From an uncultured Bacillus sp. (GTDB taxonomy: Bacteria > Bacillota > Bacilli > Bacillales_B > DSM-18226), in the NCBI RefSeq assembly GCF_946478885.1, contig NZ_CAMLDX010000014.1, forward strand, positions 1-46,451: a stretch of DNA of 46,451 nucleotides, given 5' to 3'. Shown here piece by piece: positions 6,252-15,399 of this stretch. The translations under genes were made by a program, and so were the position numbers. Below the pieces are notes generated by a model that saw only the letters and a list, made by a program, of their open reading frames with translations, was not told the origin of the DNA and searched no databases. How positions within the stretch are numbered: the stretch's first letter is position 1; each line of letters opens with the position of its first letter.

Positions 6252-7739
6252 TCATTTTTTCAGTGAAATCCATACACTCTTTACTTCAGTATAATTATCA
6301 AGAGCATATGAACCCATTTCACGGCCTATCCCTGATTGTTTATATCCTCCAAACGGAGATGCCGCATCAAATGCATTATAGCAGTTGACCCAAACAGTGC
6401 CGGCACGCAATCGATTGGCAATATAATGAGCATTTGAAATATCGTTTGTCCACACTCCGGCAGCCAAACCAAATTCACTGTTATTCGCTCGGTTAATTAA
6501 CTCATCAAGATCATCGTATGGCAGGGCGGAAATAACCGGGCCAAAGATTTCCTCTTTAGCGATGGTCATCTCATCTTGCACATTTGCAAAAATAGTCGGT
6601 GATACAAAATACCCTTGTTCTTGAGGTCTGTTTCCCCCTGTAACCAGTTCTGCTCCTTCTTGAAGTCCTTTTTCTATATAATTTAACACACGATTTTGCT
6701 GTTCAGTTGAAACAAGGGGTCCTATTTGAGTATCTGCATAAATGCCGGCACCTTGTTTAAGTGAGTTTGCATGACTGGCCATATCGGCAACTACGTTATC
6801 AAATTGTTTCTTTTGTATAAATACACGACTACCAGCGCAGCAAACCTGCCCCTGATTAAACATTACCCCATTCAGAGCTCCTTTGATCGCCCTTGGCAAG
6901 TCAGCATCAGGAAGAATGATGTTAGGCGATTTTCCACCCAGCTCCAGTGTCACTCTCTTCAAAGTTTTCGAAGCATTTGCCATAATCCTTTTTCCTACCT
7001 CTGTGGAACCCGTAAAGGCAATCTTATCGACTAACGGATGATCAACTAATGCCTGTCCGGCTGTTTCTCCAAATCCAGGAACGACATTCACCACTCCGGC
7101 AGGAATTCCGGCTTCTTCCATCAGTTCCGCTAGATATAGTGCGGTTAACGGTGTTTGTTCAGCCGGTTTTAATACAATTGTACAACCGGTTGCCAAAGCT
7201 GCTCCAAGCTTCCACATAGCCATTAATAATGGGAAATTCCATGGGATAATCTGTCCCACTACCCCAACCGGCTCGTGACGGGTGAAGTTAAAGAACGAAC
7301 CATTTACCGGAATGGTTTGTCCTGTTATTTTTGTGCACCAGCCTGCATAATACCGCATATGTTCAATGGAAAGCGGAATATCTGCATTTGTTGTTTCTCT
7401 GATTGGTTTCCCATTGTCCAACGTTTCCAACTGTGCTAATTCCTCATGGTTTTCTTCCATTAAATCTGCCAGCTTATACATAATACGGCTTCGTTCTGCA
7501 GCACTCATTCTGCTCCATGGACCTTCGTCAAATGCTTTTCTTGCAGCTTTCACTGCCAAATCAATATCCTCTGCACCTGCTTCAAAGACATGCGCCAATA
7601 CTTCACCAGTAGCTGGATTATATGTTTCAAAGGTCTTTTGTGATTGGCTTTCTATACATTTTCCATCGATATATAACCTTTTCTTTCCAAGTAAAAATCT
7701 TTCAACCTTTTCTTTTAAGTTTACTGTGATTTGACTCAA
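6252..7739 (-). CDS. dhaS: NAD(P)-dependent aldehyde dehydrogenase
   Basis: A 495-residue ALDH-superfamily enzyme oxidising aldehydes to acids in the cytoplasm. Length and sequence match B. subtilis DhaS as I remember it. Visible: IIPWNFPLLM (cofactor region near 165), the FTGSTEVGK nucleotide loop near 242, general base Glu266 in VTLELGGKSPN, catalytic Cys300 in GQVCCAG, and EEIFGPV near 395. It starts with TTG; AAGGAGG 7 nt upstream confirms this. Single gene, ended by the terminator at 6150-6173. The natural aldehyde is unknown. Confidence 0.92.
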   Translation of the reverse strand: MSQITVNLKEKVERFLLGKKRLYIDGKCIESQSQKTFETYNPATGEVLAHVFEAGAEDIDLAVKAARKAFDEGPWSRMSAAERSRIMYKLADLMEENHEELAQLETLDNGKPIRETTNADIPLSIEHMRYYAGWCTKITGQTIPVNGSFFNFTRHEPVGVVGQIIPWNFPLLMAMWKLGAALATGCTIVLKPAEQTPLTALYLAELMEEAGIPAGVVNVVPGFGETAGQALVDHPLVDKIAFTGSTEVGKRIMANASKTLKRVTLELGGKSPNIILPDADLPRAIKGALNGVMFNQGQVCCAGSRVFIQKKQFDNVVADMASHANSLKQGAGIYADTQIGPLVSTEQQNRVLNYIEKGLQEGAELVTGGNRPQEQGYFVSPTIFANVQDEMTIAKEEIFGPVISALPYDDLDELINRANNSEFGLAAGVWTNDISNAHYIANRLRAGTVWVNCYNAFDAASPFGGYKQSGIGREMGSYALDNYTEVKSVWISLKK

Positions 7740-8124
7740 TTCTCTTCCTCCTTAAAATTCATTATTTATGTATTTCTTGGTGAAAAATGAGCTGTTTTTC
7801 ACACTTACAACCATATTTTACCACCTTCACATTTTTAGCACAATTTAGATAATTCGAAAAATTCTTACATATTTTAACATAATTATACATATTTAGAAGG
7901 AATTCGTTGAGATTTAAATATTCTCTTAAACCTTTTTGATTTTTCTGTATTTAAAAAAAGGAAAATCTACTAGAATCCTCTACTGTAATCAATAGTTAAT
8001 ATACATTTCAAACAAGATTACCAAAATCATCTTCTCTGCATTCTCCTGCTTTCATCAGCTGATATAACTCTACTAGATTTTGAGAATGACTACTGCATTT
8101 TGTATGTTTACTTTTCTAAAAATG
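7740..8124. other. Divergent intergenic region
   Basis: AT-rich DNA between the leftward dhaS and rightward MFS gene. It should hold the dhaS promoter, but I cannot pick one with confidence. No small gene, riboswitch (including the purine type found before B. subtilis pbuE) or strong palindrome was seen. Confidence 0.45.
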
Positions 8125-8154
8125 TTGCTTAACCTTCTGGCATCGGTTTACTAT
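8125..8154 (+). promoter_or_regulatory. Candidate sigma-A promoter of the MFS gene
   Basis: TTGCTT (8125-8130), 18-bp spacer, TACTAT (8149-8154), giving a leader of about 27 nt to the ATG at 8188. Confidence 0.4.
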
Positions 8155-8187
8155 TGTATTTGTGCACAAAAAGAAAGGAAGACATAC

Positions 8188-9351
8188 ATGAATAAAAGGG
8201 TATATTTCTTAACAATGATATCTTTTATGGTAGGAATGGTTGAATTAATTATAGGAGGTATTCTAGATTTAATTGCCAAGGATTTACATATCAGTATCAG
8301 TCAAGCCGGTAATCTTATAACGATTTTTTCGCTTATTCTGGCCTTGACCTCTCCCATACTGCTCTTTTTCACAGCTGGGATTGAACGTAAAAAGCTCATC
8401 ATTGTCTTTCTCTTTATTTTTTTAGTAGGAAATATAATTACAGTAATGAGTCCAAATTATACGGTTCTGTTTATTGGACGAATCATTTCGGCCGGTAGTG
8501 CTGCCTTATTAATTGTTTTATGTTTAATCAGTGCCCCATATATGGTGGAACCGCAATATCGCGGAAGAGCGATTGGAATTGTATCAATGGGAACAAGCGC
8601 TTCTCTTGTTTTGGGAATTCCAATTGGAATTATTCTGGGACAGACGTTTGGCTGGAGAGCCCCTTTAATATTTATCACGATTCTAACAATATTATCAATA
8701 CTTGGTGTGTTTCGATTTATGAATCGAATAGAGCCGAGACCAGCAGCACCTTTGCATAAACAACTGGATGTATTAAAGGACAAAAAGATCCTCTTTGCGC
8801 ACGGAACTACATTTTTATACATGTCCGGACATACTTTGCTCTATGCATATTTCACCCCTTATATTGTCCATTCAATCGGATTGAAGGGGGTTGGACTCAG
8901 CATCATATATCTAGTCTTTGGTATCTCGGCCGTCAGCGGTGGAGCCATTGGCGGAAAAATGGCTGATGTTTATGGGACAAAACGGACGATTCTTAGTTCT
9001 TTAATGATCTTCAGTGTGGTTCTGCTCTCGATCTCTTATTCTGCAAGAGTGATTGCCCTATTCCTAACTGCTGTTATTTTATGGGGAATCCTAAGCTGGG
9101 CAATTTCCCCGGCGATGCAAAGCTACCTCATAGAGACTTCCCCAGAGACATCTGATATTCAGCAAAGCTTGAGCAACTCTGCTTTACATCTTGGCATTGC
9201 ATTCGGTTCCTTTGCTGGAGGCATCGTTATTAATAAGGCTACCGTTGCGGCAAATCCATATGCGGCTGCCGTTTTAATCATCTTATCATTCATCACTGCT
9301 ATGCTTTCCATGCATGAGCTTCCACATCAGGTTTTGTATAAGGAAAAATAA
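8188..9351 (+). CDS. PbuE-like MFS efflux transporter
   Basis: A 387-residue, 12-helix major facilitator exporter of the drug/H+ antiporter (AraJ) branch. The N terminus MVGMVELIIGGILDLIAKDL, the loop YRGRAIGI near 128, and LLYAYFTPY and SYLIETSPETSDIQQS in the second half closely parallel B. subtilis PbuE, which exports purine bases and ribosides; a different substrate is possible. The open frame extends 108 nt upstream, but AAAGGAAG sits before the ATG at 8188. No purine riboswitch precedes it, unlike B. subtilis pbuE. Confidence 0.85.
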   Translation: MNKRVYFLTMISFMVGMVELIIGGILDLIAKDLHISISQAGNLITIFSLILALTSPILLFFTAGIERKKLIIVFLFIFLVGNIITVMSPNYTVLFIGRIISAGSAALLIVLCLISAPYMVEPQYRGRAIGIVSMGTSASLVLGIPIGIILGQTFGWRAPLIFITILTILSILGVFRFMNRIEPRPAAPLHKQLDVLKDKKILFAHGTTFLYMSGHTLLYAYFTPYIVHSIGLKGVGLSIIYLVFGISAVSGGAIGGKMADVYGTKRTILSSLMIFSVVLLSISYSARVIALFLTAVILWGILSWAISPAMQSYLIETSPETSDIQQSLSNSALHLGIAFGSFAGGIVINKATVAANPYAAAVLIILSFITAMLSMHELPHQVLYKEK

Positions 9352-9370
9352 AGCCCTCATTTTTTTAAGT

Positions 9371-9397
9371 AAAAAGCCGGTATGCAACTATACCGGC
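9371..9397 (-). terminator. Terminator between convergent genes
   Basis: GCCGGTAT (9376-9383) pairs with ATACCGGC (9390-9397), and on the minus strand a TTTTT run follows. It ends the leftward 9409-9729 gene and may also stop the rightward MFS transcript. Confidence 0.8.
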
Positions 9398-9408
9398 CTT
9401 CTAAATTA

Positions 9409-9729
9409 TTATATTAATTCAAATTGCATCCATTCTTCAGGAACAGTAGTATTATCTGCAAGTGTGTATGCTGCATTTGTAATTGCTTCTGCCAATGTGT
9501 TTCCCGTACCACATACATGATTAATATATACCTTCGTATTATTTACCGGCGTATAAGTAAATCCAAATTTTTCTAATCTGTCAACAATCCGCATCGCATG
9601 TTCAAGAGTTCTTTCTGGTTGAAAGTCACAGTCATAAATAAATTGTCTGGTTTCGTAATCATACCATCTATCCCATCTATTTAATTTCCAACCTAAAATT
9701 CTTCTTGCGATAACTTCGGTTTTATTCAC
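9409..9729 (-). CDS. Phage ABA sandwich domain protein (BC1872-like)
   Basis: A 106-residue protein with the pattern of the phage ABA-sandwich family: RRILGWKLNRWDRWYD at the start, DFQPERTLEHAMRIVDRL and TLAEAITNAAY towards the end. Such proteins are common in Bacillus phages and as single genes in chromosomes; function unknown. The start is GTG, with AAAAGGGGAA upstream. No other phage gene is near, so this is a lone gene, perhaps a domesticated remnant. Confidence 0.75.
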   Translation of the reverse strand: MNKTEVIARRILGWKLNRWDRWYDYETRQFIYDCDFQPERTLEHAMRIVDRLEKFGFTYTPVNNTKVYINHVCGTGNTLAEAITNAAYTLADNTTVPEEWMQFELI

Positions 9730-9961
9730 GTTACATTCCCCTTTTCCGATAATTTACTAGTTTACAATTTAAGTCCATATTCATTGTTATAGTACAATTT
9801 TATTTTATTAACAATATAATATAACAGTTCAAAGAGATTTTCCACTGTTTTTTATAAATTTTTTGAAAATAATATTTAAAGCAGGAGCATAGGGATTGTT
9901 CTTTGGAGAACTTTACAGAAGAAGGAGCGAGGAAAAATCATCGCTAGCAGTTGGATAACAG

Positions 9962-10004
9962 AAAAAAAGAAGCCGAAGTACTGCTGTCAGGATAGCCGGC
10001 TTCT
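9962..10004 (-). terminator. Strong minus-strand terminator
   Basis: AGAAGCCG (9968-9975) pairs with CGGCTTCT (9997-10004); on the minus strand a run of seven T (9962-9968) follows. It shows that a leftward transcript arises between about 10010 and 10300 although no long gene is there. Confidence 0.8.
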
Positions 10005-10055
10005 CTTTCCTATAGAATTGAACGAAAAATTATTCAGTATCAATGTAACATTGGA

Positions 10056-10136
10056 TCACTTTAAACAATCCGGAACACACATAGATGGGACATGAGTGTC
10101 TTCTTTTCCAATAGATATAACCTGCCTTACAGTCAT
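10056..10136 (-). CDS. Possible 26-aa peptide or small RNA locus
   Basis: The only readable frame in the leftward transcript implied by the terminator at 9962 is a 26-codon ATG frame (MTVRQVISIGKEDTH, ending VPDCLK) with no ribosome site. A small regulatory RNA of about 200 nt is at least as likely. Reported because the terminator needs an explanation. Confidence 0.25.
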   Translation of the reverse strand: MTVRQVISIGKEDTHVPSMCVPDCLK

Positions 10137-10229
10137 GAAGAGAACGTTACCATTTATAATCCTAACCAATGAAAATCTCTATTCAACGCTTCCAGCTTTC
10201 TATTATCTTAATAAAAGTATATCATTGTC

Positions 10230-10244
10230 TTATTATGATAATAA
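10230..10244. promoter_or_regulatory. Perfect 7-1-7 inverted repeat, Fur/PerR-like
   Basis: TTATTATGATAATAA is a perfect 7-1-7 palindrome. It differs at two mirrored positions from the PerR box TTATAATNATTATAA and is also close to Fur boxes. On the minus strand it overlaps a weak -35 ahead of a TATACT -10 at about 10218, so it could control the small leftward transcript; the ylbC-like start is about 100 bp to the right. Confidence 0.4.
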
Positions 10245-10341
10245 TCTGAATTGATTACTAAAGCTGGTTTCTTTTTCAATAAAAAGCTGTATTTAAGATA
10301 AAAGTTTGGCAACAATGATATTCATGGACAGGAGGTGCGGT

Positions 10342-11472
10342 ATGAGATTTATATTCAAATCGGGTATTTTAGTCCTGCTTCTGGTCTTTCTCTGGCATAG
10401 CGTTGCAAACTTCTTAAAGGAGCCTCAGTATAAAACGATTATTGACCAGTTCAAAACTGAAGTGATGACGATCCTCGACGATCATCCTAAAGTGTTGTCC
10501 ACACTCGAATCAATACAGGATGGTGTTGATATAGTATGGGATGATTTGAACAAAGCCCTCCATCAAACGCAAAATAAACAGCAGCAATCTGAAAAAATAG
10601 CCCTGGATCAACCCCAGGCACATATCTTTTCTGTCCATAATTTTGAAATTGGAGATTCCAAAGAAGACGTTGAAATAAAGGTTGGAAATGCCCAACGCTC
10701 TACCCTTAATGAGTATGGGGTAAAGTGGTACACCTACCATGACAATTATCAGAATTTTTTTATGGCTGCTTATAATCGAAATAATAAATTGGCTGGATTA
10801 TACACCAATCAGGATTTAATAGCCTCCACCCTTGGCATCGCCTTGGGCAGTGCAAAGGAAACGGTGCTAACACAGCTCGGCGAACCGATGAAAGGCATCA
10901 GGAAAGGGCTCATCACATACCGAACAAAAAATGATGGTGAATATGATACCTTTCAAGCCGATAACAGCTTTGTCACTATTTTTTATGATAAACATGAACA
11001 CGATACCGTAACGGCTATTCAAATTATCAGCTCAGAATTGGAACAGCAGAAGGACAATTTTTATCCTGAAGAAAGCACAGATTTAAAAGAGGGCTTCGAA
11101 TTGCAATTATTTGATTTAACAAATGCAGCACGTGTAGAACATGGGTTACCACTGTTATCTTGGGATGAACAGGTTAGCGGAATAGCCCGTGTTCACAGCA
11201 GAGACATGGCAGAGAATAATTATTTTAATCATACTAATTTAGAAGGGGAATCTCCCTTTGACCGGATGGAGAAGGACAACATCACCTTCCAGGCTGCAGG
11301 TGAAAACCTTGCTGCCGGGCAAACAAGCAGTATCTTTGCACATGAAGGCTTAATGAATTCTCTTGGCCATAGGGAAAATATTCTTCATACAAATTTTGAA
11401 TCTTTGGGTGTCGGTGTTGCCTTCGATTCAGAATCCAAGCCTTATTTTACTGAAAATTTTATAACAAGGTAG
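10342..11472 (+). CDS. ylbC: Membrane-anchored CAP-domain protein, YlbC-like
   Basis: A 376-residue protein with an N-terminal membrane anchor or uncleaved signal (residues 4-23), a linker, the CAP-associated N domain (about 100-235, FEIGDSKEDVE and GSAKETVLTQLGEP), then a CAP/SCP domain (250-376, LTNAARVEHGLPLLSWD, HSRDMAENNYFNHTN, GENLAAG, SLGHRENIL). This layout matches B. subtilis YlbC. Likely extracytoplasmic; CAP domains bind lipids or metals or act on the envelope, but the role here is unknown. The open frame begins 36 nt earlier; GGAGGTG places the start at 10342. Confidence 0.82.
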   Translation: MRFIFKSGILVLLLVFLWHSVANFLKEPQYKTIIDQFKTEVMTILDDHPKVLSTLESIQDGVDIVWDDLNKALHQTQNKQQQSEKIALDQPQAHIFSVHNFEIGDSKEDVEIKVGNAQRSTLNEYGVKWYTYHDNYQNFFMAAYNRNNKLAGLYTNQDLIASTLGIALGSAKETVLTQLGEPMKGIRKGLITYRTKNDGEYDTFQADNSFVTIFYDKHEHDTVTAIQIISSELEQQKDNFYPEESTDLKEGFELQLFDLTNAARVEHGLPLLSWDEQVSGIARVHSRDMAENNYFNHTNLEGESPFDRMEKDNITFQAAGENLAAGQTSSIFAHEGLMNSLGHRENILHTNFESLGVGVAFDSESKPYFTENFITR

Positions 11473-11669
11473 CGCTTTTTAGGCCGGGATGTCTCGTATG
11501 TCAGGGTTCCACAATCGATTTACATCCAGTGCGACCTCATGCAAGTGACAGATCCTGTATGGTGGTGGTACCTGACACCGTTGCTTTTGGGAGATCCACC
11601 CTCCTTCCTCTTATTCCGACTATGATAAATCTTATGAATTCAATATGATTGTTTGAATTCCTTTATCTA

Positions 11670-12890
11670 TTACTTCTCTGCTTGAAATTCTTTTCCATGA
11701 TTAAGCGATTTCTGTCTTTGTGCAGCTTTCCTTCCGTGTACCGCATAATAAATGAACAGGCCAAGGAAAACGATGACTGCCATCGAAACGTATAAACCTC
11801 TAAACCCGATGAATGGCAGCATATAACCTAATAAAAACGGGCCAACCCCCACTCCAAAATCATAAAATACAAAGAAAGTGGAAGTAGCTAATCCGATTCT
11901 ATGAGTTGAAGCTACATTTACAGCAATGGTTTGAGCACTTGATTGGAAAGTTCCAAAGCCTATTCCGATCATAGCACCGGCAATTAACAAAATGACACCA
12001 TACTGTGCCTGGCTCAGTAGCAAAAGTCCGGCTCCAAATAAAAGAATCGACGGATAAATAACAATATTTTCCCCTTTTAAATCAAATAATTTTCCGGTAA
12101 AAGGTCGCGAAATTAATAAAAATCCTGCATACATGACAAAGAAAAAGCTTGCTGCATCTGCTAAATGAATTTCTGCAGCATAGGAGGACAGAAAAGATAG
12201 AATACTTGAATATACAAAGCCAAAAAGCGCGGCCAAAATGGCAATAGGTACTGTACTTTTTTCAAAGAAATCACTTAGCTGCAATCTTGTTTCTTCTGTT
12301 GCACCACTCGTTACTGTTTCCATCTTCGGAATGATGATAAATAAAGATGCAAGAATGGCAACGGCCGAAAAAACAACTGTTATGACAAAGATGATTGAAT
12401 GATTAAAATGCTTACTAATAAATAAGCCTAAAAATGGTCCTATCGCCATAGCTAAGTTCGTACTTGTTGCAAAATAACCCATTCCTTCGCCACGGCGTAC
12501 AACAGGCACAATGTCTGCTGCAATAGTACCGGTAGCAGTAGTAGAAATTCCAAAGGCAAAGCCGTGAATAAAGCGTATGATTAATAAAAGCGGCAAACTT
12601 TGAACCGGAAAATACAGTAACATCATTATAAGAAATAAGGAGAGACCAATGAGCAGCATCTGCTTCTTTCCTATTGTGTCAATTATTCTCCCGGCAATAG
12701 GTCTGACTAGCACCGCACCAAGAACAAATATACTTGATGCCAGTCCGGCTTCACTTTGAGAAGCGTGAAATCTATTAATTGAATATACGGCCATTGTCAC
12801 CATCAGCATATAAAATGAGACAAATAATAGAAAATTAGACAAAGAGACCATAAGAAAATTCTTTGTCCATAGTTTTGCATTTTGTTTCAT
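11670..12890 (-). CDS. ywoG: MFS transporter, YwoG-like
   Basis: A 406-residue 12-helix MFS permease. Characteristic: the loop GRIIDTIGKKQML after helix 2, RRGEGMGYFATSTNLAMAIGP around helix 5, and GIGFGTFQSSAQTIAV around helix 10. It follows a MarR gene by 12 nt, the same pair as ywoH-ywoG in B. subtilis, so it is probably an exporter of a toxic compound sensed by that regulator. RBS GAGGAGAA precedes the ATG. Substrate unknown. Confidence 0.82.
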   Translation of the reverse strand: MKQNAKLWTKNFLMVSLSNFLLFVSFYMLMVTMAVYSINRFHASQSEAGLASSIFVLGAVLVRPIAGRIIDTIGKKQMLLIGLSLFLIMMLLYFPVQSLPLLLIIRFIHGFAFGISTTATGTIAADIVPVVRRGEGMGYFATSTNLAMAIGPFLGLFISKHFNHSIIFVITVVFSAVAILASLFIIIPKMETVTSGATEETRLQLSDFFEKSTVPIAILAALFGFVYSSILSFLSSYAAEIHLADAASFFFVMYAGFLLISRPFTGKLFDLKGENIVIYPSILLFGAGLLLLSQAQYGVILLIAGAMIGIGFGTFQSSAQTIAVNVASTHRIGLATSTFFVFYDFGVGVGPFLLGYMLPFIGFRGLYVSMAVIVFLGLFIYYAVHGRKAAQRQKSLNHGKEFQAEK

Positions 12891-12902
12891 GATAATTCTC
12901 CT

Positions 12903-13313
12903 CTATGTAAGTTTCTCTTTTAAACTTTGAATGGTACGGAAGGCTGTCTCCATATCGCCTTTTGACACTCCCTCCAACAGGTTATCCTCAAATCCTTCCA
13001 CAATTAATTTTGCCTTATGATACACCTGCTCCCCCTTATGCGATAGCTGAATTCTTCGTTCCCGTTTATCGCTGCTAGGAACCTTTTCAATCAGGCCTGA
13101 ATTTTCCAACCTATCTGCCGTACGGGATATGGTTGGTTTCTCTACATTGAGATATTGACTGATTTCAATCAGCGTACTTGGTCCAAATTGCATTAAAAAA
13201 TAAACGATAAGCCATTGCGAGTGATAGAGACCTATTCCTGCCAGTTTTTCGTTTAATTTCTTCGTAAAGAATCGGGAGAACTGCAAATGATGATGAAAAA
13301 AGGACTGTAGCAA
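12903..13313 (-). CDS. ywoH: MarR-family regulator, YwoH-like
   Basis: A winged-helix MarR protein of 136 aa: dimer helix HHHLQFSRFFTKKLNEKL, recognition segment VEKPTISRTADRLENSGLI, wing SSDKRERRIQLSHKG. The frame opens at 13331, but GGAGG (13321-13325) sits 7 nt before an in-frame TTG at 13313, so that start is chosen. It is co-transcribed with ywoG and lies directly behind a promoter overlapped by a 20-bp perfect palindrome, so it most likely represses its own operon until a ligand binds. Confidence 0.88.
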   Translation of the reverse strand: MLQSFFHHHLQFSRFFTKKLNEKLAGIGLYHSQWLIVYFLMQFGPSTLIEISQYLNVEKPTISRTADRLENSGLIEKVPSSDKRERRIQLSHKGEQVYHKAKLIVEGFEDNLLEGVSKGDMETAFRTIQSLKEKLT

Positions 13314-13332
13314 AAAATCGCCTCCAAGCAAA

Positions 13333-13376
13333 ATAGTTACCTAGGTAACTATATACTAACTTTTTATAGATGTCAA
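13333..13376 (-). promoter_or_regulatory. Promoter and palindromic MarR operator
   Basis: On the minus strand TTGACA (13371-13376), 17 bp, TATAGT (13348-13353). A perfect 20-bp palindrome ATAGTTACCTAGGTAACTAT (13333-13352) overlaps the -10 and the start of transcription. Size, symmetry and place fit a MarR dimer site. Confidence 0.85.
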
Positions 13377-13414
13377 AATTATTTTTAGAATTTTCAAAAT
13401 AAAACGATTTTCAT

Positions 13415-13463
13415 AAAAAAGGCAAAGCAGGCAAGAATTACTCTTGCCTGCTTTGCCTTTTTT
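13415..13463. terminator. Strong terminator after cstA
   Basis: GGCAAAGCAGGCAAGA (13421-13436) pairs perfectly with TCTTGCCTGCTTTGCC (13442-13457), with six A before and six T after. Its left foot lies behind the cstA stop (13467) on the minus strand. Confidence 0.93.
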
Positions 13464-13466
13464 CTA

Positions 13467-15272
13467 TTAAGCTACCTCCTCCTCTGAACGGCGAACCAGT
13501 TCAGCCTGAGGAATTTTCCAATATCCAATCCATTTATAGATGGCAGCAACCATAATAACAATACCAAGAAACAGCATGATAATGGAGATGACTCCGTTTA
13601 CAATATTATAGCCTGGATTAGATGGCACTAAATATACATTCGTAACCATCCAATACCCCGCTACCATAACAGTAACATACAGATATGCCAATGGTACGAG
13701 ACAGGTAAGCATGTACCAGCGTTTGTTCGCAATCTTCAAGATAACAGTAGCTCCGATAATTAATCCAATAGAAGCCATTAATTGATTGGAAACACCGAAT
13801 AAGGCCCAGACCGAACTGATATCACCTGAGAAGAGCAAATAACCCCAGACAAAGCAGGCAATCGCACTGGCAATAACACTTGCCGAAAGTGAATTGGTCT
13901 TTTTTAATGGCCTAATAATATCACCAAAGAAATCCTGTATGAGATAACGGGCAACCCGCGTCCCCGAGTCTATCGCGGTCAAGATAAAGACAGCCTCAAA
14001 GAGAATGACAAATTGATAGAAGTAAGAAGCCATTTTTTCAAACAATGGGAATTCCGAGAAGATATAGGTCATTCCGGCAGCCAAAGTAACGGCTCCCCCA
14101 GTTCTTCCGTTGAGATCCATTTGCACATCTTTTTCTAATTGATCTAAATGAACCGTTTCCATTCCTAGTGCCTCAAACTTCTCTGGAGTCGAATTAATCG
14201 CAAAATAATCTGCGGGCTGCATGGAAACTGCCGCGATTAATGCCATAATTCCAACTACACATTCGACAAGCATAGAACCGAATGCAACAGGCTTAATATC
14301 CTTCCAATGATCAATCATTTTCGGGGTAGTACCTGAACCGATAAATGCATGGAATCCTGAGATAGCTCCGCAGGCAATGGTAATTGAGATAAAAGGCCAT
14401 ACCGGACCGGCAACAATCGGACCGCCTCCATGAATAAATTCAGTAATAGCCGGGAATTGAACAGCCGGATTAACAATAAATACCCCGATAATCAATGCAC
14501 CGAATACGCCTATTTTCATAAAGGTACTTAAATAATCACGTGGCGCCAATAATAACCAAACAGGTAGGGTAGCTGCAAAAAATGCATAGATTGGTAGAAT
14601 AAGTGCAAGTGTACTTTTTTCTAAAGTTAATAGATCTCCAAGCCAGGTCCCCTGTAAATAAGGTCCAATCGCAACGCAGACCATAATGGCAATAAATCCT
14701 ACGGTAGTGGCTAGTTTTAAGTTACCGGTTTTTTTGTGATAGATGCCTACAGCCATGGCGATCGGGATGGTCATGCCAACAGCAAATGTTCCCCAAGGGT
14801 TCTTTTCTAATGCTCCCAAAACGACTAAAGATAATCCTGCCATTGTAATAATAATAATAAATAGCATTGCTAAACCTGTGCAAAATCCTGCTACAGGACC
14901 CAGTTCTTCTTTTGCAACTTCTGAAAGCGATTTCCCTTTTCTGCGCATGGAAGCAAAGAGAACTACCATATCATGGACTGCGCCTCCAATAACAGCACCG
15001 ATTAAGAGCCAAATTAAGCCTGGTAAATAACCAAACTGAGCTGCTAGAATCGGTCCGACTAATGGACCGGCTGCAGCGATTGCAGCAAAATGGTGACCAA
15101 ACGTAACCCATTTATTCGTTGGCACATAGTTTTGCCCATCCTCCAACGCATGGGCGGGGGTCGGCTTTGATTCATCAATCTTTAAAACCTTTGCCGCCAT
15201 AAAAGTACCATATAATCGATACGCAATGGCCAGTATACAAAGAGTTGCGACAACAATTGTAACCGCATTCAT
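13467..15272 (-). CDS. cstA: CstA-family carbon starvation / pyruvate transporter
   Basis: A 601-residue polytopic membrane protein of the CstA family. Marks include FGHHFAAIAAAGPLVGPILAA near 60, GAVIGGAVHDMVVLF near 95, and FHAFIGSGTTPKMI near 305. Relatives carry peptides or, as shown for E. coli BtsT and CstA, pyruvate. GGGAGGAAG precedes the ATG. It follows lytST with a 127-nt gap. In that gap TATGAT (15303-15308 on the minus strand) may be a -10 with an AGCGTTAAAA element near -35, a possible LytT site. Pyruvate import under LytST control is the favoured reading. Confidence 0.9.
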   Translation of the reverse strand: MNAVTIVVATLCILAIAYRLYGTFMAAKVLKIDESKPTPAHALEDGQNYVPTNKWVTFGHHFAAIAAAGPLVGPILAAQFGYLPGLIWLLIGAVIGGAVHDMVVLFASMRRKGKSLSEVAKEELGPVAGFCTGLAMLFIIIITMAGLSLVVLGALEKNPWGTFAVGMTIPIAMAVGIYHKKTGNLKLATTVGFIAIMVCVAIGPYLQGTWLGDLLTLEKSTLALILPIYAFFAATLPVWLLLAPRDYLSTFMKIGVFGALIIGVFIVNPAVQFPAITEFIHGGGPIVAGPVWPFISITIACGAISGFHAFIGSGTTPKMIDHWKDIKPVAFGSMLVECVVGIMALIAAVSMQPADYFAINSTPEKFEALGMETVHLDQLEKDVQMDLNGRTGGAVTLAAGMTYIFSEFPLFEKMASYFYQFVILFEAVFILTAIDSGTRVARYLIQDFFGDIIRPLKKTNSLSASVIASAIACFVWGYLLFSGDISSVWALFGVSNQLMASIGLIIGATVILKIANKRWYMLTCLVPLAYLYVTVMVAGYWMVTNVYLVPSNPGYNIVNGVISIIMLFLGIVIMVAAIYKWIGYWKIPQAELVRRSEEEVA

Positions 15273-15399
15273 TTTTTCTTCCTCCCTTCTCTATCTGCTT
15301 CTATCATACATTCAGCAGCACTTTTAACGCTGATTTTTCGCTAAAATGCATGTATAGAGGGATGAAAAGCAAAAATGAAAAGATGAAATACAAATCTAA

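Noticed and set aside
7740..8187. Purine riboswitch before the PbuE-like exporter
   Set aside because: Looked for the P1-P2-P3 core known from pbuE and xpt leaders and did not find it.
9889..9952. 20-codon plus-strand frame starting TTG before the hairpin at 9962
   Set aside because: Ribosome site is poor and the strong T run of the hairpin lies on the other strand, so a leftward transcript is the better explanation.
11564..11579. GGTGGTACCTGACACC, like the tips of REP-type hairpins seen in some Bacillus genomes
   Set aside because: Only one partial copy in the window, with imperfect symmetry and no transposase nearby. Too weak to call a repeat element.
15321..15345. Pair of AGCG-AAAA and AGCGTTAAAA words in the cstA leader as a LytTR direct repeat
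   Set aside because: Spacing of 11 bp does not fit the usual two-site arrangement of about one and a half to two helical turns. Mentioned only as a possible half site in the cstA entry.
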